Below, one piece after another: positions 1 through 8,979 of a stretch of 44,938 bases of DNA. Source of the DNA: JADDRA01 sp035553895 (GTDB taxonomy: Bacteria; Actinomycetota; Acidimicrobiia; Acidimicrobiales; CADCSY01); NCBI GenBank assembly GCA_035553895.1, contig DATMJI010000211.1, positions 1-44,938 on the forward strand. The letters are read 5' to 3'. Made by a program: the position numbers and the translations under genes. Every line of letters begins with the position of its first letter. Position 1 is the stretch's first letter. Under the pieces are notes generated by a model. It worked only from the letters and a program-made list of their open reading frames with translations, did no database searches and had not been told where the DNA came from.

Positions 1-2
1 GG

Positions 3-1382
3 CCCGGCCCCCCCTTCCCCACCGCCGACGGCCGGCTGGTCGAGATCGAGACCCTGGATCCTGAGGCGTGGAAGACGTTCTGGACCGAGCTGGGAGCGGC
101 CGGCGCCGACCTGGGCCGGGCCTGGGCGCTGTTCCGGGCCCGCTACTACGCCGGCGCCTGCTCGCTGCCCCCCGGCCTGCGCCAGGCCACGGCCCGCTTC
201 CCGCTGGCCGAGCTGGACGGCATCGCCCGGGCCTGCCGGGTGAGCCTGACCCCGGTGCGCTCCTACGCCGAGGTGCTGGCCGAACCCGGGTGGTCGAGCG
301 GCCACCCGGCGCTGGCCGAGCTCGACCCGGCCGGGGGCATGGCCGGCGGCCCGGCTCCGGCACCGTCGGCCCCGGCCGGCTACGACCTCCCGCTGGCCGG
401 CATCCGGGTGGTGGAGACCACGACCCGCATGCAGGGCCCGCTGGCCGGCCTGCTCCTCAGCCAGCTCGGTGCCGAGGTGATCAAGGTGGAGCCGCCCGGC
501 GGTGACTTCGGCCGGGTCGTCCCTCCGGCGGCCGGTGACCGCGGGTCGTTCTTCTCCTGCTTCAACCGGGGCAAGCGCAGCGTGGAGATCGACCTCGCCC
601 GCCCCGAGGGGCGGCGGGAGCTGACCGAGCTGGTGGCCGGCAGCGACGTGTTCCTCCACAACTGGCGTCCGGGCAAGGCCGCCCAGTGGGGCCTGGAGGC
701 AGCCGACCTGGCGCGGATCAACCCCCGGCTCGTCTACACCGAGGCGTCGGGGTGGGGCGACCTGGACCGCCCGGCTGCCCTGATCGGGACCGACTTCCTG
801 GTCCAGGCCTACGCCGGGGTGGCCGACGGGGTCTGCCCCGAGGGCGAGGAAGCCGTCCCCAGCCGGGTCCTGCTCACCGACGGCATGGGGGCGCTCAACA
901 CCAGCGAGGGCATGCTGGCCGGCCTGGTGGCCCGGGAGCAGACGGGCCGGGGCTGGCGGGTGTCGACCTCTCTGTTCCGCGGGGCCATGACCCTGCAGGC
1001 CCACGTCCTCGAGGCCCTGGCCGCCGGCCACGAGACCGGCCGGCGCAACGGTCGCCCGCGGTGGGGCCCGCTCGACCGTCCCATCGACACCGCCGAGGGC
1101 ATGCTGGTGGTGGGGGCCGACGACGGCGACACCCGCCGCCGGCTGGCCCGGGCGTGTGCCGCGCCCGCCACCGCCACCGACCAGGAGGTGGCCGGCCACC
1201 TGGCCCGGGGCCGGGCCCCGGAGTGGGAGCAGGCGCTGGCCGATGCCGGGGTGCCCTGTGCCGCGCTCGATCCCGGCAGTGACCTGGCCGCCCTGGCTGC
1301 CGATCCCCGCCTGGCCGAGCTGTTCGAGCCCCTGGGCGGCACCGCTGTCGTCCCCCGCTCGCCCTGGTCCTTCACCACCTGA
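3..1382 (+). CDS. CoA-transferase family III (CaiB/BaiF), tandem-domain, 5'-truncated by window edge
   Basis: The reading frame is open from the left edge, so the true start lies outside the window. About 110 residues at the front look like the end of a first CaiB/BaiF domain (RVSLTPVRSYAEVLAEP). A second domain then starts at LAGIRVVETTTRMQGPLAG, followed by the family-typical QLGAEVIKVEPPGGD. The Asp expected to form the acyl-enzyme anhydride in this family lies in GTDFLVQAYAG (codon 792-794). The family moves CoA between organic acids in the cytoplasm; the substrate cannot be read from sequence. The second domain is short for the family (about 330 residues). The antiporter follows after 22 bases, so the two may be co-transcribed. 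Any link to the glycan locus is unproven. Confidence 0.85.
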   Translation, partial: PGPPFPTADGRLVEIETLDPEAWKTFWTELGAAGADLGRAWALFRARYYAGACSLPPGLRQATARFPLAELDGIARACRVSLTPVRSYAEVLAEPGWSSGHPALAELDPAGGMAGGPAPAPSAPAGYDLPLAGIRVVETTTRMQGPLAGLLLSQLGAEVIKVEPPGGDFGRVVPPAAGDRGSFFSCFNRGKRSVEIDLARPEGRRELTELVAGSDVFLHNWRPGKAAQWGLEAADLARINPRLVYTEASGWGDLDRPAALIGTDFLVQAYAGVADGVCPEGEEAVPSRVLLTDGMGALNTSEGMLAGLVAREQTGRGWRVSTSLFRGAMTLQAHVLEALAAGHETGRRNGRPRWGPLDRPIDTAEGMLVVGADDGDTRRRLARACAAPATATDQEVAGHLARGRAPEWEQALADAGVPCAALDPGSDLAALAADPRLAELFEPLGGTAVVPRSPWSFTT

Positions 1383-1404
1383 GCGCCCCCTCCTCGTAGG
1401 GAAA

Positions 1405-2832
1405 ATGGCGGTAGCGTTCCCGCCGGCCATGCGCCCCCTTCCCGCCCCGGCGCTCGATGCCGACCAGGTCCTGGCCTTCGTGCTGGTCGACGTGGCCGTC
1501 ATCCTCGTCGCCGCCACGCTCCTCGGGGCGCTGGCCCGGCGGCTGCGCCAGCCCACCGTGGTGGGACACATCGTGGCCGGCATCGCCCTCGGCCCCACGC
1601 TCCTCGGCCCCGGCGTGTTCACCTGGGGCCGGCCCTGGGCGGCGCTGCACTGCGACGCCGCCCTGGCCGCCAGCGGCGCCCTGCCCAGCGTGGGCAGCTG
1701 CCTGTTCCCGCCCCAGGCCCGCAGCGTGCTGGGCATCCTCGGCCAGATCGCCCTGGTGCTCTACATGCTCCTGGTGGGCCTCGAGCTCGACCCCCGGATG
1801 CTGCGGGGCCGGGGCCGGGGGGTCGCCACCGTGGCCGTCGGCGCCCTGGCCGTCCCCCTGGCCTTCGGCCTGCTCATCGGTCCCCTGCTCTACGGCGCCA
1901 CCTTCACCGGCGCCTTCGGCACCCCCGCCCAGCCCTCGCGGCTGGCCTTCTCCCTCATGGTGGGGGCCATCCTCTCCGTCGGCGCCTTCCCGGTGATGGC
2001 CCACATCCTCAACGAAAGGGGGATGGCCCGCACGACCATGGGATCGACCGGCATCGCCGCCGCCGCCGCCCTCACCGTACTCATGTTCCTGGCTGTGGCC
2101 GCGGCCGACGCCATCGCCCGCCAGGAGGGCGTGCCGGAGATCCTGGCCACGGTGGCACTGGCGGGCGGCTACGTGGCGGTGATGCTGGTGGTGGTGCGCC
2201 GGGCCCTGGCGCCCCTCGGCCGCGCCGTGGAGGCCAGGGGGACGCTGTCGAGCACCCACTTCGCCGTGATCCTGGCCTTGGCCTTCGCCTCGGCCCTGGT
2301 GGCCGAGCGCATCGGCATCAACGTCATCACCGGCGCTTTCCTCCTCGGCGCCGTGATCCCTGCCAGATCCATCGTGTTCCCCGAGATGGCCGCCCGGATC
2401 CAGGAGGTCACCGTGACAGCCCTGCTGCCCATCTTCTTGGCCTTCTCCGGCCTGAACACCGACCTCTCCAGCGTGCCCTGGTCGGCCGCCGGCGGCATCC
2501 TCGTGCTGCTGGTCGCCGGGGTGGTAGCCAAGCTGGGAGGCGGAGCGGTCTCGGCTCGCCTGGGAGGCCTCGGCTGGGGCGAGGCGTCCCTTCTGGGCGT
2601 GCTCATGAACTGCCGGGGGCTGCTGGTGCTGGTGGTGGCCTTGGTGGCGGTCGACGCCGGGGTCATCTCGCCGGTGCTGCAGGTCGGTGCGGTGGTCATG
2701 GCCCTGGTCACCACGGCCATGACTGGACCGCTCTTCGACGCCCTGGTCCGGCGCGTGATCCTGGTCGACGTCACCTACATTGGAGGTGCCGCCAAAGCGA
2801 CGTGGGTACGTCCCGGGCAAGGAGGATCGTGA
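1405..2832 (+). CDS. Cation/proton antiporter, CPA2 (Kef-type) membrane domain
   Basis: A 475-residue, strongly hydrophobic protein with about 12 predicted membrane spans. Family hallmarks are QPTVVGHIVAGIALGPTLLG near the N-terminus, LLVGLELDPRML, and INVITGAFLLGAVIP in the second half. Family knowledge points to Na+/H+ or K+/H+ exchange across the cytoplasmic membrane. There is no C-terminal RCK/TrkA-N regulatory domain. ATG 1405 was chosen because it follows a purine-rich TAGGGA; ATG 1429 is a possible alternative. The stop overlaps the start of the first halogenase-like gene by 4 bases (GTGA), so these genes are very likely co-translated. Whether it supplies ion balance for the neighbouring pathway is speculation. 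Confidence 0.85.
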   Translation: MAVAFPPAMRPLPAPALDADQVLAFVLVDVAVILVAATLLGALARRLRQPTVVGHIVAGIALGPTLLGPGVFTWGRPWAALHCDAALAASGALPSVGSCLFPPQARSVLGILGQIALVLYMLLVGLELDPRMLRGRGRGVATVAVGALAVPLAFGLLIGPLLYGATFTGAFGTPAQPSRLAFSLMVGAILSVGAFPVMAHILNERGMARTTMGSTGIAAAAALTVLMFLAVAAADAIARQEGVPEILATVALAGGYVAVMLVVVRRALAPLGRAVEARGTLSSTHFAVILALAFASALVAERIGINVITGAFLLGAVIPARSIVFPEMAARIQEVTVTALLPIFLAFSGLNTDLSSVPWSAAGGILVLLVAGVVAKLGGGAVSARLGGLGWGEASLLGVLMNCRGLLVLVVALVAVDAGVISPVLQVGAVVMALVTTAMTGPLFDALVRRVILVDVTYIGGAAKATWVRPGQGGS

Positions 2833-4247
2833 GCGCAACCGAGACGTGCGACGTGGTGGTGATCGGCGGGGGACCCGCCGGTTCCACCACCGCCTCCTTC
2901 CTTGCCCGCCAGGGCCACGACGTCACCGTCTTGGAGCGAGCCCGCTTCCCGCGCGAGCACGTCGGCGAGTCGCTCCTTCCCTTCTGCTACGGCATCCTCG
3001 ACGAGCTGGGCCTGATCGCCGAGATGAAGCAGCGCTTCGTGCGCAAGCCCGGCGTTCGCTTCCTCGACACCGACGGGGTGACCCAGACGACCTGGTGCTT
3101 CGGCTCCAAGATCCAGGACCCGAGCTTCCTCTCCTTCCACGTCATCCGCTCGGAGTTCGACCAGCTCCTCCTCGACCACGCCGCCGAGGAGGGAGCGACG
3201 GTGCGGGAGCAGACCAGGGTCGACGCCGTGGACCTGGACGGCCCCGACGGGAGGGCGGTCGTCGAGGCCTGCGGTGCGGACGGCCAGCGCCTGCGCTTCA
3301 GCGCCCGGTACGTCGTCGACGCCAGCGGGCGAGACACCTTCCTGGCCAATCGCATGCGGACCAAGACGGCGCACAAGGAGCTCGAGCGCACGGCCCTGGG
3401 GAGCCACTGGCAGGGTGTCGACTATGCCGGCGGCCTGGCCGACGGGTTGATCCAGATCGTCTACACCGGCGGCGACAAGCAGGGCTGGATCTGGGTCATC
3501 CCGCTCGGCACCGACCGGGTCAGCCTGGGGGTGGTGATGAACACGGCCCACTACCGCCGGCAGCGGCAGCTGCTCAAGGACCAGGGCCACGGCGACTGGC
3601 AGCTGGCGCTCTACCTCCAAGAGATCCTGTCGTCGCCCTTCATCGAGCGCATCACCTCGGGGGCGACACGGACATGGCCGGTCGCCGTCAACGGCGACTA
3701 CTCCTACACGGTGGGGGCGAAGTGGGGGCCCAACCACGCCCTGGTGGGTGACGCCTCTGCCTTCATCGACCCCATCTTCTCCAGCGGGGTGTACCTGGCC
3801 ATGAACAGCGCCCGGCTCCTGGCGGGGGCGCTCGACACCCAGCTCCGCACGGGGGGCGCCGACGGCGCCGCCGCCATGGAGGAGGTCTACGAGCGCATCG
3901 TGGGGGCCTACTCGCTGGTCGACAAGCTCATCCGCCTCTTCTACACCCCCGAGACCATCAACTTCGCCCAGCTGGGGAAGGCGAGAGAGGCCTTCTCCGA
4001 CACCGACCACTACGTCAACGCCATGTCCCTCCAACACTTCCTCCTGGCCGGCGACTTCTTCGAGCAGAGCCACCGCTACTCCTCCTTCGTCGACTCGCTG
4101 CGTGACCCCAAGCTCTTCCGCCGGTACCAGAAGCTGGTCATCGATCGCCCGGAGTTCGACGAGGACACGTGCGACCACGGCTGCGAACCCGTCTTCCATC
4201 CCGACCTCGCCGGGCACGAGCTCCGGCGGGCCGAGCTCGGCATCTGA
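2829..4247 (+). CDS. Flavin-dependent halogenase-like protein 1
   Basis: 472 residues. Visible motifs are the FAD-binding GGGPAG at 13-18, HVGESLLP, a lysine at 73 in VRKPGVRF where flavin-dependent halogenases carry their catalytic Lys, DASGRDTFLA, the W-x-W-x-I-P motif at 220-225 (WIWVIP), and the F-x-x-P-x-x-S-x-G motif at 312-320 (FIDPIFSSG). Having all of these fits the halogenases that chlorinate or brominate carrier-protein-bound substrates (PltA/CndH-like) better than ordinary monooxygenases, which lack WxWxIP. GTG 2829 follows a strong AAGGAGG and overlaps the antiporter stop. The second halogenase-like gene follows after 9 bases. Substrate and activity are unknown; a pyrrole thioester made by the cassette at 10276-13276 is a reasonable candidate. 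A flavin reductase partner was not seen. Confidence 0.8.
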   Translation: MSATETCDVVVIGGGPAGSTTASFLARQGHDVTVLERARFPREHVGESLLPFCYGILDELGLIAEMKQRFVRKPGVRFLDTDGVTQTTWCFGSKIQDPSFLSFHVIRSEFDQLLLDHAAEEGATVREQTRVDAVDLDGPDGRAVVEACGADGQRLRFSARYVVDASGRDTFLANRMRTKTAHKELERTALGSHWQGVDYAGGLADGLIQIVYTGGDKQGWIWVIPLGTDRVSLGVVMNTAHYRRQRQLLKDQGHGDWQLALYLQEILSSPFIERITSGATRTWPVAVNGDYSYTVGAKWGPNHALVGDASAFIDPIFSSGVYLAMNSARLLAGALDTQLRTGGADGAAAMEEVYERIVGAYSLVDKLIRLFYTPETINFAQLGKAREAFSDTDHYVNAMSLQHFLLAGDFFEQSHRYSSFVDSLRDPKLFRRYQKLVIDRPEFDEDTCDHGCEPVFHPDLAGHELRRAELGI

Positions 4248-4256
4248 GGAGATCCC

Positions 4257-5513
4257 ATGCAGACAGACGTGGCCATCGTGGGTGGAGGGCCGGGGGGAGC
4301 AGCCACCGCCGCCTACCTGAGCCGGGCCGGCATCGACTCGGTCATCATCGAGAAGGCGGCCTTCCCCCGCTTCCACATCGGCGAGTCCCTGACCGGGGAG
4401 TGCGGCAACCTCCTGCGCGAGCTGGGCCTCGAGGAGGAGATGGCGGCCATGGGCAACCCGGTCAAGTACGGGGTCCGGGTCATCGGCCCCAGCGGAGCCA
4501 ACAGCTTCTGGATCCCGGTGAAGAAGCGGGTCCCCGGTGTCGGCCTCCAGGACGGCTTCACCTGGCAGGTTCGCCGCAGCGACTTCGACCGCGTCCTGCT
4601 GGACAAGGCCCGCTCCACGGGCGCAACGGTGCTTTCCGGGCGAGCGCTGGCGCCCATGGCCACCGGCGACGGTGGCGTGGGTGGGGTCCGGGTCCACCTC
4701 GAGGGCGGCGAGGAGGTCGATGTCGAGTCGGCGGTGGTGGTCGACGCCTCGGGCCAGCACACCTTCCTGGCCAACGCCGGCATCACCAGCCGCAAGGACC
4801 GGGGCAACTACGACCGCCAGATCGCCATCTACTCCCACTTCAGCGGCGTCCGGCGGGATGCCGGCGACGCCGCCGGCAACACCTTGATCTTCTTCCAAAA
4901 GCCCCACCACTGGGCCTGGTCCATCCCCATCGACGGGAAGACCGACAGCATCGGTGTGGTCGTCCCGTCGGCGTACTACCGCTCGACGGGCGAGTCCAAG
5001 CGGGACTTCCTGGTGCGGGAGATGGCGGCGCTCAATCCCGATCTCGCCAGCCGGGTCGCCGGGGCGACGCTGGTGGAGGAGGTTCGGGCCAGCTCCAACT
5101 ACTCCTACCACGTGCGGGAGTTCAGCGGCCGGGGCTGGCTCTGCGTGGGCGACTCCCACCGCTTCATCGATCCCATCTTCTCCTTCGGGGTCCACCTCTC
5201 CATCTCGGAGGCCAAGATGGCGGCAGCCGCCATCGAGCGCTACCTCGGGGGCGAGGGTGCCGGCCAGGACCGGCCCTTCCTGGCCTACGAGCAGGCGGCG
5301 GAGCGGGGCACCGACGTCTTCCAGAGCGTGCTCGACGGCTTCTGGGAAAACAACCTGGCCTTCGCCGTCCTCGTGCACGAGCGCTACCCGGAGGACTTCA
5401 TCGACATGTTCGCCGGACGGGTCTACGTCGAGCACGAGTACGAGGGACTGCGGGCCATCCGCAAGGTGCTGGCCCGCACCCGCGGCCAGCACCAGCAACC
5501 GGTCGCCGGCTGA
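4257..5513 (+). CDS. Flavin-dependent halogenase-like protein 2
   Basis: 418 residues, a diverged paralogue of the preceding gene. It has GGGPGG at 9-14, HIGESLTG, a lysine at 70 (VKYGVRV) in the region of the catalytic Lys, DASGQHTFLA, W-x-W-x-I-P at 219-224 (WAWSIP), and F-x-x-P-x-x-S-x-G at 303-311 (FIDPIFSFG). ATG 4257 is preceded by AGGAG, 9 bases after the upstream stop, so the pair forms one operon. It is about 50 residues shorter than protein 1, mainly at the C-terminus. Two adjacent, non-identical copies suggest either two halogenation positions or one enzyme with a changed role. An oxidoreductase without halogenating activity cannot be excluded. Confidence 0.75.
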   Translation: MQTDVAIVGGGPGGAATAAYLSRAGIDSVIIEKAAFPRFHIGESLTGECGNLLRELGLEEEMAAMGNPVKYGVRVIGPSGANSFWIPVKKRVPGVGLQDGFTWQVRRSDFDRVLLDKARSTGATVLSGRALAPMATGDGGVGGVRVHLEGGEEVDVESAVVVDASGQHTFLANAGITSRKDRGNYDRQIAIYSHFSGVRRDAGDAAGNTLIFFQKPHHWAWSIPIDGKTDSIGVVVPSAYYRSTGESKRDFLVREMAALNPDLASRVAGATLVEEVRASSNYSYHVREFSGRGWLCVGDSHRFIDPIFSFGVHLSISEAKMAAAAIERYLGGEGAGQDRPFLAYEQAAERGTDVFQSVLDGFWENNLAFAVLVHERYPEDFIDMFAGRVYVEHEYEGLRAIRKVLARTRGQHQQPVAG

Positions 5514-5530
5514 ACACCCCCTCGTCCCCA

Positions 5531-5567
5531 GTGCGGCCGGGACCCCCCTGCGGGGGCTCAGCCGCAC
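5531..5567. terminator. Hairpin between convergent genes, probable bidirectional terminator
   Basis: GTGCGGC (5531-5537) pairs with GCCGCAC (5561-5567), and an inner CCCCC/GGGGG pair sits around the tip. It lies between the convergent halogenase-like gene 2 and the secreted-protein gene. No T-tract follows, so it is a hairpin-type candidate only. Confidence 0.5.
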
Positions 5568-5591
5568 CGAGAACGAACAACCGGGCCGTGG

Positions 5592-6077
5592 TCAGCGGCC
5601 GTCGGGGCCGAGGGTGATGCAGGCCACCGAGTGGCGCCCGGGCATGGTGGCGTGGCCATGGAAGTTGGGACCTTGGTGGACCAGCTCGGCGGTGCGCACC
5701 TGGTTGGGTCCGGGTCCCAGGGTGTAGGGCGGGTCGGCCTCGAAGGTGTTGAGCCGGGGCCCGTAGGCCTGGGTGAAGACGAAGGGGTAGCTGGCAATGG
5801 CGTCGTTGCAGGTGGTGTCGCGGTGCAGGACCATGTCCCACTCGTCGGCCGAGACCGCATCCGGGGCGATCGAGTCCACCAGGCTGGCGTAGGTCCGGTG
5901 GGTACCGGGGTACTTGGTCAGGCTCACCTGACCGAGGCCCAGGGAGCTCCCGGAGAGGACGAGCTCGACGTTTCGCTCCGGCCCGTCGTTGGCCACGGCG
6001 GGAAAGGCAGCGCCGGTGGCGAGCGCGGCGGCGGCGGCCAGGGCGGCGACGGCGGGAAAGACACGGCGGGTTCTCAT
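5592..6077 (-). CDS. Small secreted protein, paralogue of 19302-19784
   Basis: 161 residues with a clear Sec signal peptide (RTRR, then an Ala-rich core, cleavage near AVANDG). The mature part has no family I recognise. It is clearly related to the protein at 19302-19784: both mature chains begin NDG, and they share SA-x-EW, a T-x-C followed by an Ala/Tyr-rich stretch, YG-x-RL-x-x-F, VH-x-GP, and a C-terminal GRH-x-x-AC-x-x-L. The two shared cysteines could form a disulfide. ATG 6077 has a good GAGGAG ribosome site. It lies tail-to-tail with the halogenase-like pair and has 239 bases of non-coding DNA upstream. Function is unknown; an exported, non-enzymatic role is a guess. Confidence 0.8.
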   Translation of the reverse strand: MRTRRVFPAVAALAAAAALATGAAFPAVANDGPERNVELVLSGSSLGLGQVSLTKYPGTHRTYASLVDSIAPDAVSADEWDMVLHRDTTCNDAIASYPFVFTQAYGPRLNTFEADPPYTLGPGPNQVRTAELVHQGPNFHGHATMPGRHSVACITLGPDGR

Positions 6078-6316
6078 TGTTCTCCTCTATTCGTGATCGT
6101 TGCTCCGAAAGGACCAGAGCAGTTTTGCCCCTGGATCGACGTGGCTGATCGATGCCTTGAGCAATAACGGAGGGGGGTTGCCGATTACGGTCACGACGCC
6201 GAGCACCGTCACGACATTTCGGGCACTTACTCCCAGATCGGGGGGCAGTGCCGTGATATCAGGAACGGACCACGCAGTTCGGTACGCAGGGGAATATCAC
6301 GCCCAAGTGCGCTGGG
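6078..6316. other. Intergenic region, lower GC, upstream of the secreted-protein gene
   Basis: No credible gene. It is visibly richer in A/T than its surroundings and probably holds the minus-strand promoter of the secreted-protein gene. I see no confident -35/-10 pair, repeat or RNA structure. Confidence 0.5.
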
Positions 6317-7675
6317 TCAAGGATGCAGCGGGGCCCCTGTAGGCCGGTCCCGGCGGCGAAGATCGCGGTGAATCGCCGGAAGAGTAAGCAAAACCAGAAC
6401 CAATGGATAGACCAACGATCGCTGGCGGGCCAGGATCCCGAAGTTGGAGATGGTCGAGAAGGCCACGACGTAAAGCAATGAATAAATCACCACGAAGGCG
6501 ACATACGGTGAAAGAAGGGCGGAACGCAGCGAGGCGACCACCCGCCGGGCCGACCACACGAAGAGCACCAGCAGGGCCATTCCCTCGAGCGAGGTCGCCA
6601 GCGCCTGGGCGTTGTTGGCCTCGAAGGGGAACGGGCGGAAGAGCACGGCCAGTGCCGCCTGGGGCAACGTCCAGGGTTGCTGGGCGGCGCTCACCGCCGC
6701 GAAGTCCGACTCGCCACCGGTGCTCTTGTCGGCGGTGTTCTCGATGAGGGCGTTCACCGAGTCGGTGTCCAGCTCGTCGAGGTTGAAGAAATCCTGGAAG
6801 CGCCCGGCGACGAGCACGCCGAGCAGGAGCAGCACCGCCATGCCGAGCACCTTGGCGCCGGTCAGCACCCGTCCTTGCGGTCCCGGGCTCCGGCGCAGGA
6901 GGTAGCCGCCCGCCAGGGCGAGAAAGACGAGCACGCTCAGGTGGGGGCGGACCAGGGCGGTGGTGGCGAGTCCGAGGGCCAGGATGAGGAATCCCCCCCG
7001 GCGCCCGGGGCTGAGGACCAAGGTGGCGCCGTAGACGGCGACGCCCAGCGTCAGCATCATGGCGGCCTCCTTGCCCAGGCTGGAGGGCCAGAACAGCACC
7101 GTGGGCAGGAAGAACAAGAGCAGGGCATAACGGTGATGATCGCCCTGGGGCAGGGCCCGGCGGTAGGCCAGGAAGAACAGGTACAGCCCGAGGAAGGCCA
7201 TCCAGGAGAACACGAAGAACCCGCCCAACTTGGTGGGCCCGATGACGGCGTAGACCACCCCGGTGAGCACGTTGATGGCCTGGGTGCCCTCTCCCCCGCC
7301 ACCGGCGTCGAAGGCCAGGCTCCCGGAGCGCAAGGAGGCGGCGATGGTCCGCCCGGCCCCGTGGTAGCCCTGGGCGTCGCCCGTGCCGTAGACCCCGAAG
7401 ATCACGACATAACGCACCACGGTGCCGGCCACCACCTTGGCCAGCACCGCCAGCTGCAGGATTCGCACCAGGCGGATGTCGCCCTGGCGCCGGGCCTGGA
7501 GGGTCACCAGGGGCAAGGTGACGGCGAGCAGCACCGGCAGCACGATCAGCCCTCCCCAGATGTCGTAGCTGGTGCGCTGCATGGCCCAGGACAGGGCGGC
7601 CAGATAGGCGACGGCGCCGCCGATCACCGGGACCGAGGCCAACTCCGGCCGCGAGGGCAACGAGATCGAGGTCAC
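6317..7675 (-). CDS. Polytopic membrane protein, candidate glycan polymerase/ligase
   Basis: 452 residues with roughly 10-11 hydrophobic spans. A longer hydrophilic segment in the second half (DFFNLDELDTDSVNALI to about RPFPFEANN) looks like an extracytoplasmic loop. GTG 7675 was chosen because it overlaps the stop of the upstream glycosyltransferase (GTGA), giving translational coupling; the longer open frame upstream is only the shadow of that gene. The topology and glycosyltransferase partner resemble O-antigen polymerase (Wzy/EpsG-like) proteins, but no diagnostic motif was recognised. Its 3' end is less GC-rich than the rest. Confidence 0.7.
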   Translation of the reverse strand: MTSISLPSRPELASVPVIGGAVAYLAALSWAMQRTSYDIWGGLIVLPVLLAVTLPLVTLQARRQGDIRLVRILQLAVLAKVVAGTVVRYVVIFGVYGTGDAQGYHGAGRTIAASLRSGSLAFDAGGGGEGTQAINVLTGVVYAVIGPTKLGGFFVFSWMAFLGLYLFFLAYRRALPQGDHHRYALLLFFLPTVLFWPSSLGKEAAMMLTLGVAVYGATLVLSPGRRGGFLILALGLATTALVRPHLSVLVFLALAGGYLLRRSPGPQGRVLTGAKVLGMAVLLLLGVLVAGRFQDFFNLDELDTDSVNALIENTADKSTGGESDFAAVSAAQQPWTLPQAALAVLFRPFPFEANNAQALATSLEGMALLVLFVWSARRVVASLRSALLSPYVAFVVIYSLLYVVAFSTISNFGILARQRSLVYPLVLVLLTLPAIHRDLRRRDRPTGAPLHP

Positions 7676-8877
7676 GACCGGGCCAGGACCTCGTCGTAGG
7701 CATCCTGCTGGCGGCGCACCGCCACCTCGAGGTCGAAGTCGCCCGAACGGATCCTGGCCTCCCGGGCCAGGCGGGCCCGCCGTTCCGGCTCGTCGAGTAG
7801 CCCAGCCAGGGCGGCCACCAGGGCCCGCTCGTCTCCGGGCGCCACCAGGAGCCCGTGCACGCCGTGGCGGACGACCTCGCCCACCCCCCCCACGTCGGTG
7901 GCCACGCACGCCACGCCGGAGGCCATGGCTTCGAGCAGGGCGATGGGCAGGCCCTCGTGGCGGGAGCTGAGGGCGAACACGTCGAAGGCGGGCAGGATCT
8001 CCAACACGTCGTCGCGGGAACCGGCGAACACCACCCGGCCGGCCAGATCGGGCTCCTCGGCCCGCGTCCGCAGCGATGCCTCCAGGGGACCTGATCCGAC
8101 CAGCACCAAGCCGAGATCGGGATGGTCCGGCGCCAGGGCCGCCACGGCCCCGAGCAGGGCCAGCTGGTCCTTCTTGGCGGTGAAGTTGCCGACGCTGCCG
8201 ATCACCTGGCGGTCGGCGGCCAGCCCCAGCGCCCGGCGGGCAGCGACGCGCGCCTCCTCGCCGTGGTGGGCCGCCAGGGGATCGATGCCGTGGACGAGCA
8301 CCTCCAGGGGCGGCAGGCCCCGGCGCCGCCTCCCGGCGCCGGAGCGGATCGACTCCGCCACTCCCTCCGAGACGCTCAGCACCAGCCGGTTGCGGTGGTA
8401 GGTGGCGGCGTTGGACCAGCAGGTGAGGCGCCGGTAGCGGTCCCAGACGTTGTGCTCGGTGTGGACGAGGGCGGGGCCCCCTCGCCGGGGAGCGATCAAG
8501 CGGGCCGCCACCGCCGGGACCGGCATGTGGGTGTGGACGATGTCGAAGCGGCCCTGGCGGACGAGTCGGCCCAGGCGGGGTACCCAGCCCGGCCCCCGGC
8601 CCCGGCCCAGGCAGTGCACGGGCACCCCGCAGGCTTCGACGTCAGCCACCAGTGCGTCCTTCCAGTCCAGGACGTAGGCCACCTCCACCTGGTGGCGGCT
8701 GCGGTCGTGGTGGCGGGCGGCCCCCAACAGGAGCCGTTCGGTCCCGCCCCGCCCCAGGCCCTTGGTGAGCCACAGGACGCGCGGAAGTCGGCTCCCGGGG
8801 GTGCGGTCCGGCGCCGGGGCGCGTCCCTGCGCTCCCACCTCCTCTCGCCCAGCCGTGCCGGCTCCCGATCGCTGCAC
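7672..8877 (-). CDS. Glycosyltransferase, GT4 family (GT-B fold)
   Basis: 401 residues. The N-terminal half has RVLWLTKGLGRGGTERLLL, typical of GT4 enzymes, and HTHMPVPA. The C-terminal half has GSVGNFTAKKDQLALL and the donor-binding E-x7-E motif in RHEGLPIALLEAMASG. The family transfers a sugar from a nucleotide donor to a lipid-linked or free acceptor with retention, in the cytoplasm. GTG 8877 is the furthest upstream start that keeps a short N-terminus; a start nearer RLPRVLWLT is possible. It is coupled to the membrane-protein gene downstream. Donor and acceptor are unknown. Confidence 0.88.
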   Translation of the reverse strand: MQRSGAGTAGREEVGAQGRAPAPDRTPGSRLPRVLWLTKGLGRGGTERLLLGAARHHDRSRHQVEVAYVLDWKDALVADVEACGVPVHCLGRGRGPGWVPRLGRLVRQGRFDIVHTHMPVPAVAARLIAPRRGGPALVHTEHNVWDRYRRLTCWSNAATYHRNRLVLSVSEGVAESIRSGAGRRRRGLPPLEVLVHGIDPLAAHHGEEARVAARRALGLAADRQVIGSVGNFTAKKDQLALLGAVAALAPDHPDLGLVLVGSGPLEASLRTRAEEPDLAGRVVFAGSRDDVLEILPAFDVFALSSRHEGLPIALLEAMASGVACVATDVGGVGEVVRHGVHGLLVAPGDERALVAALAGLLDEPERRARLAREARIRSGDFDLEVAVRRQQDAYDEVLARS

Positions 8878-8979
8878 GTGGTCCTCGTCGCCTGACCGAT
8901 CCCCTCCGCCGGCGCCAGCGTAGGCGAGGGGTCCGCCACCGGGCAGTCGTCGCCCTCCGGCCCGCCGGCCGGCCCGCGC

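Noticed and set aside
2775..5567. A 930-codon open frame antisense to both halogenase-like genes
   Set aside because: Its composition (rich in Val, Gly, Glu, Asp, His with no motif) is what GC-rich codons give on the opposite strand; the plus-strand proteins have full family motifs.
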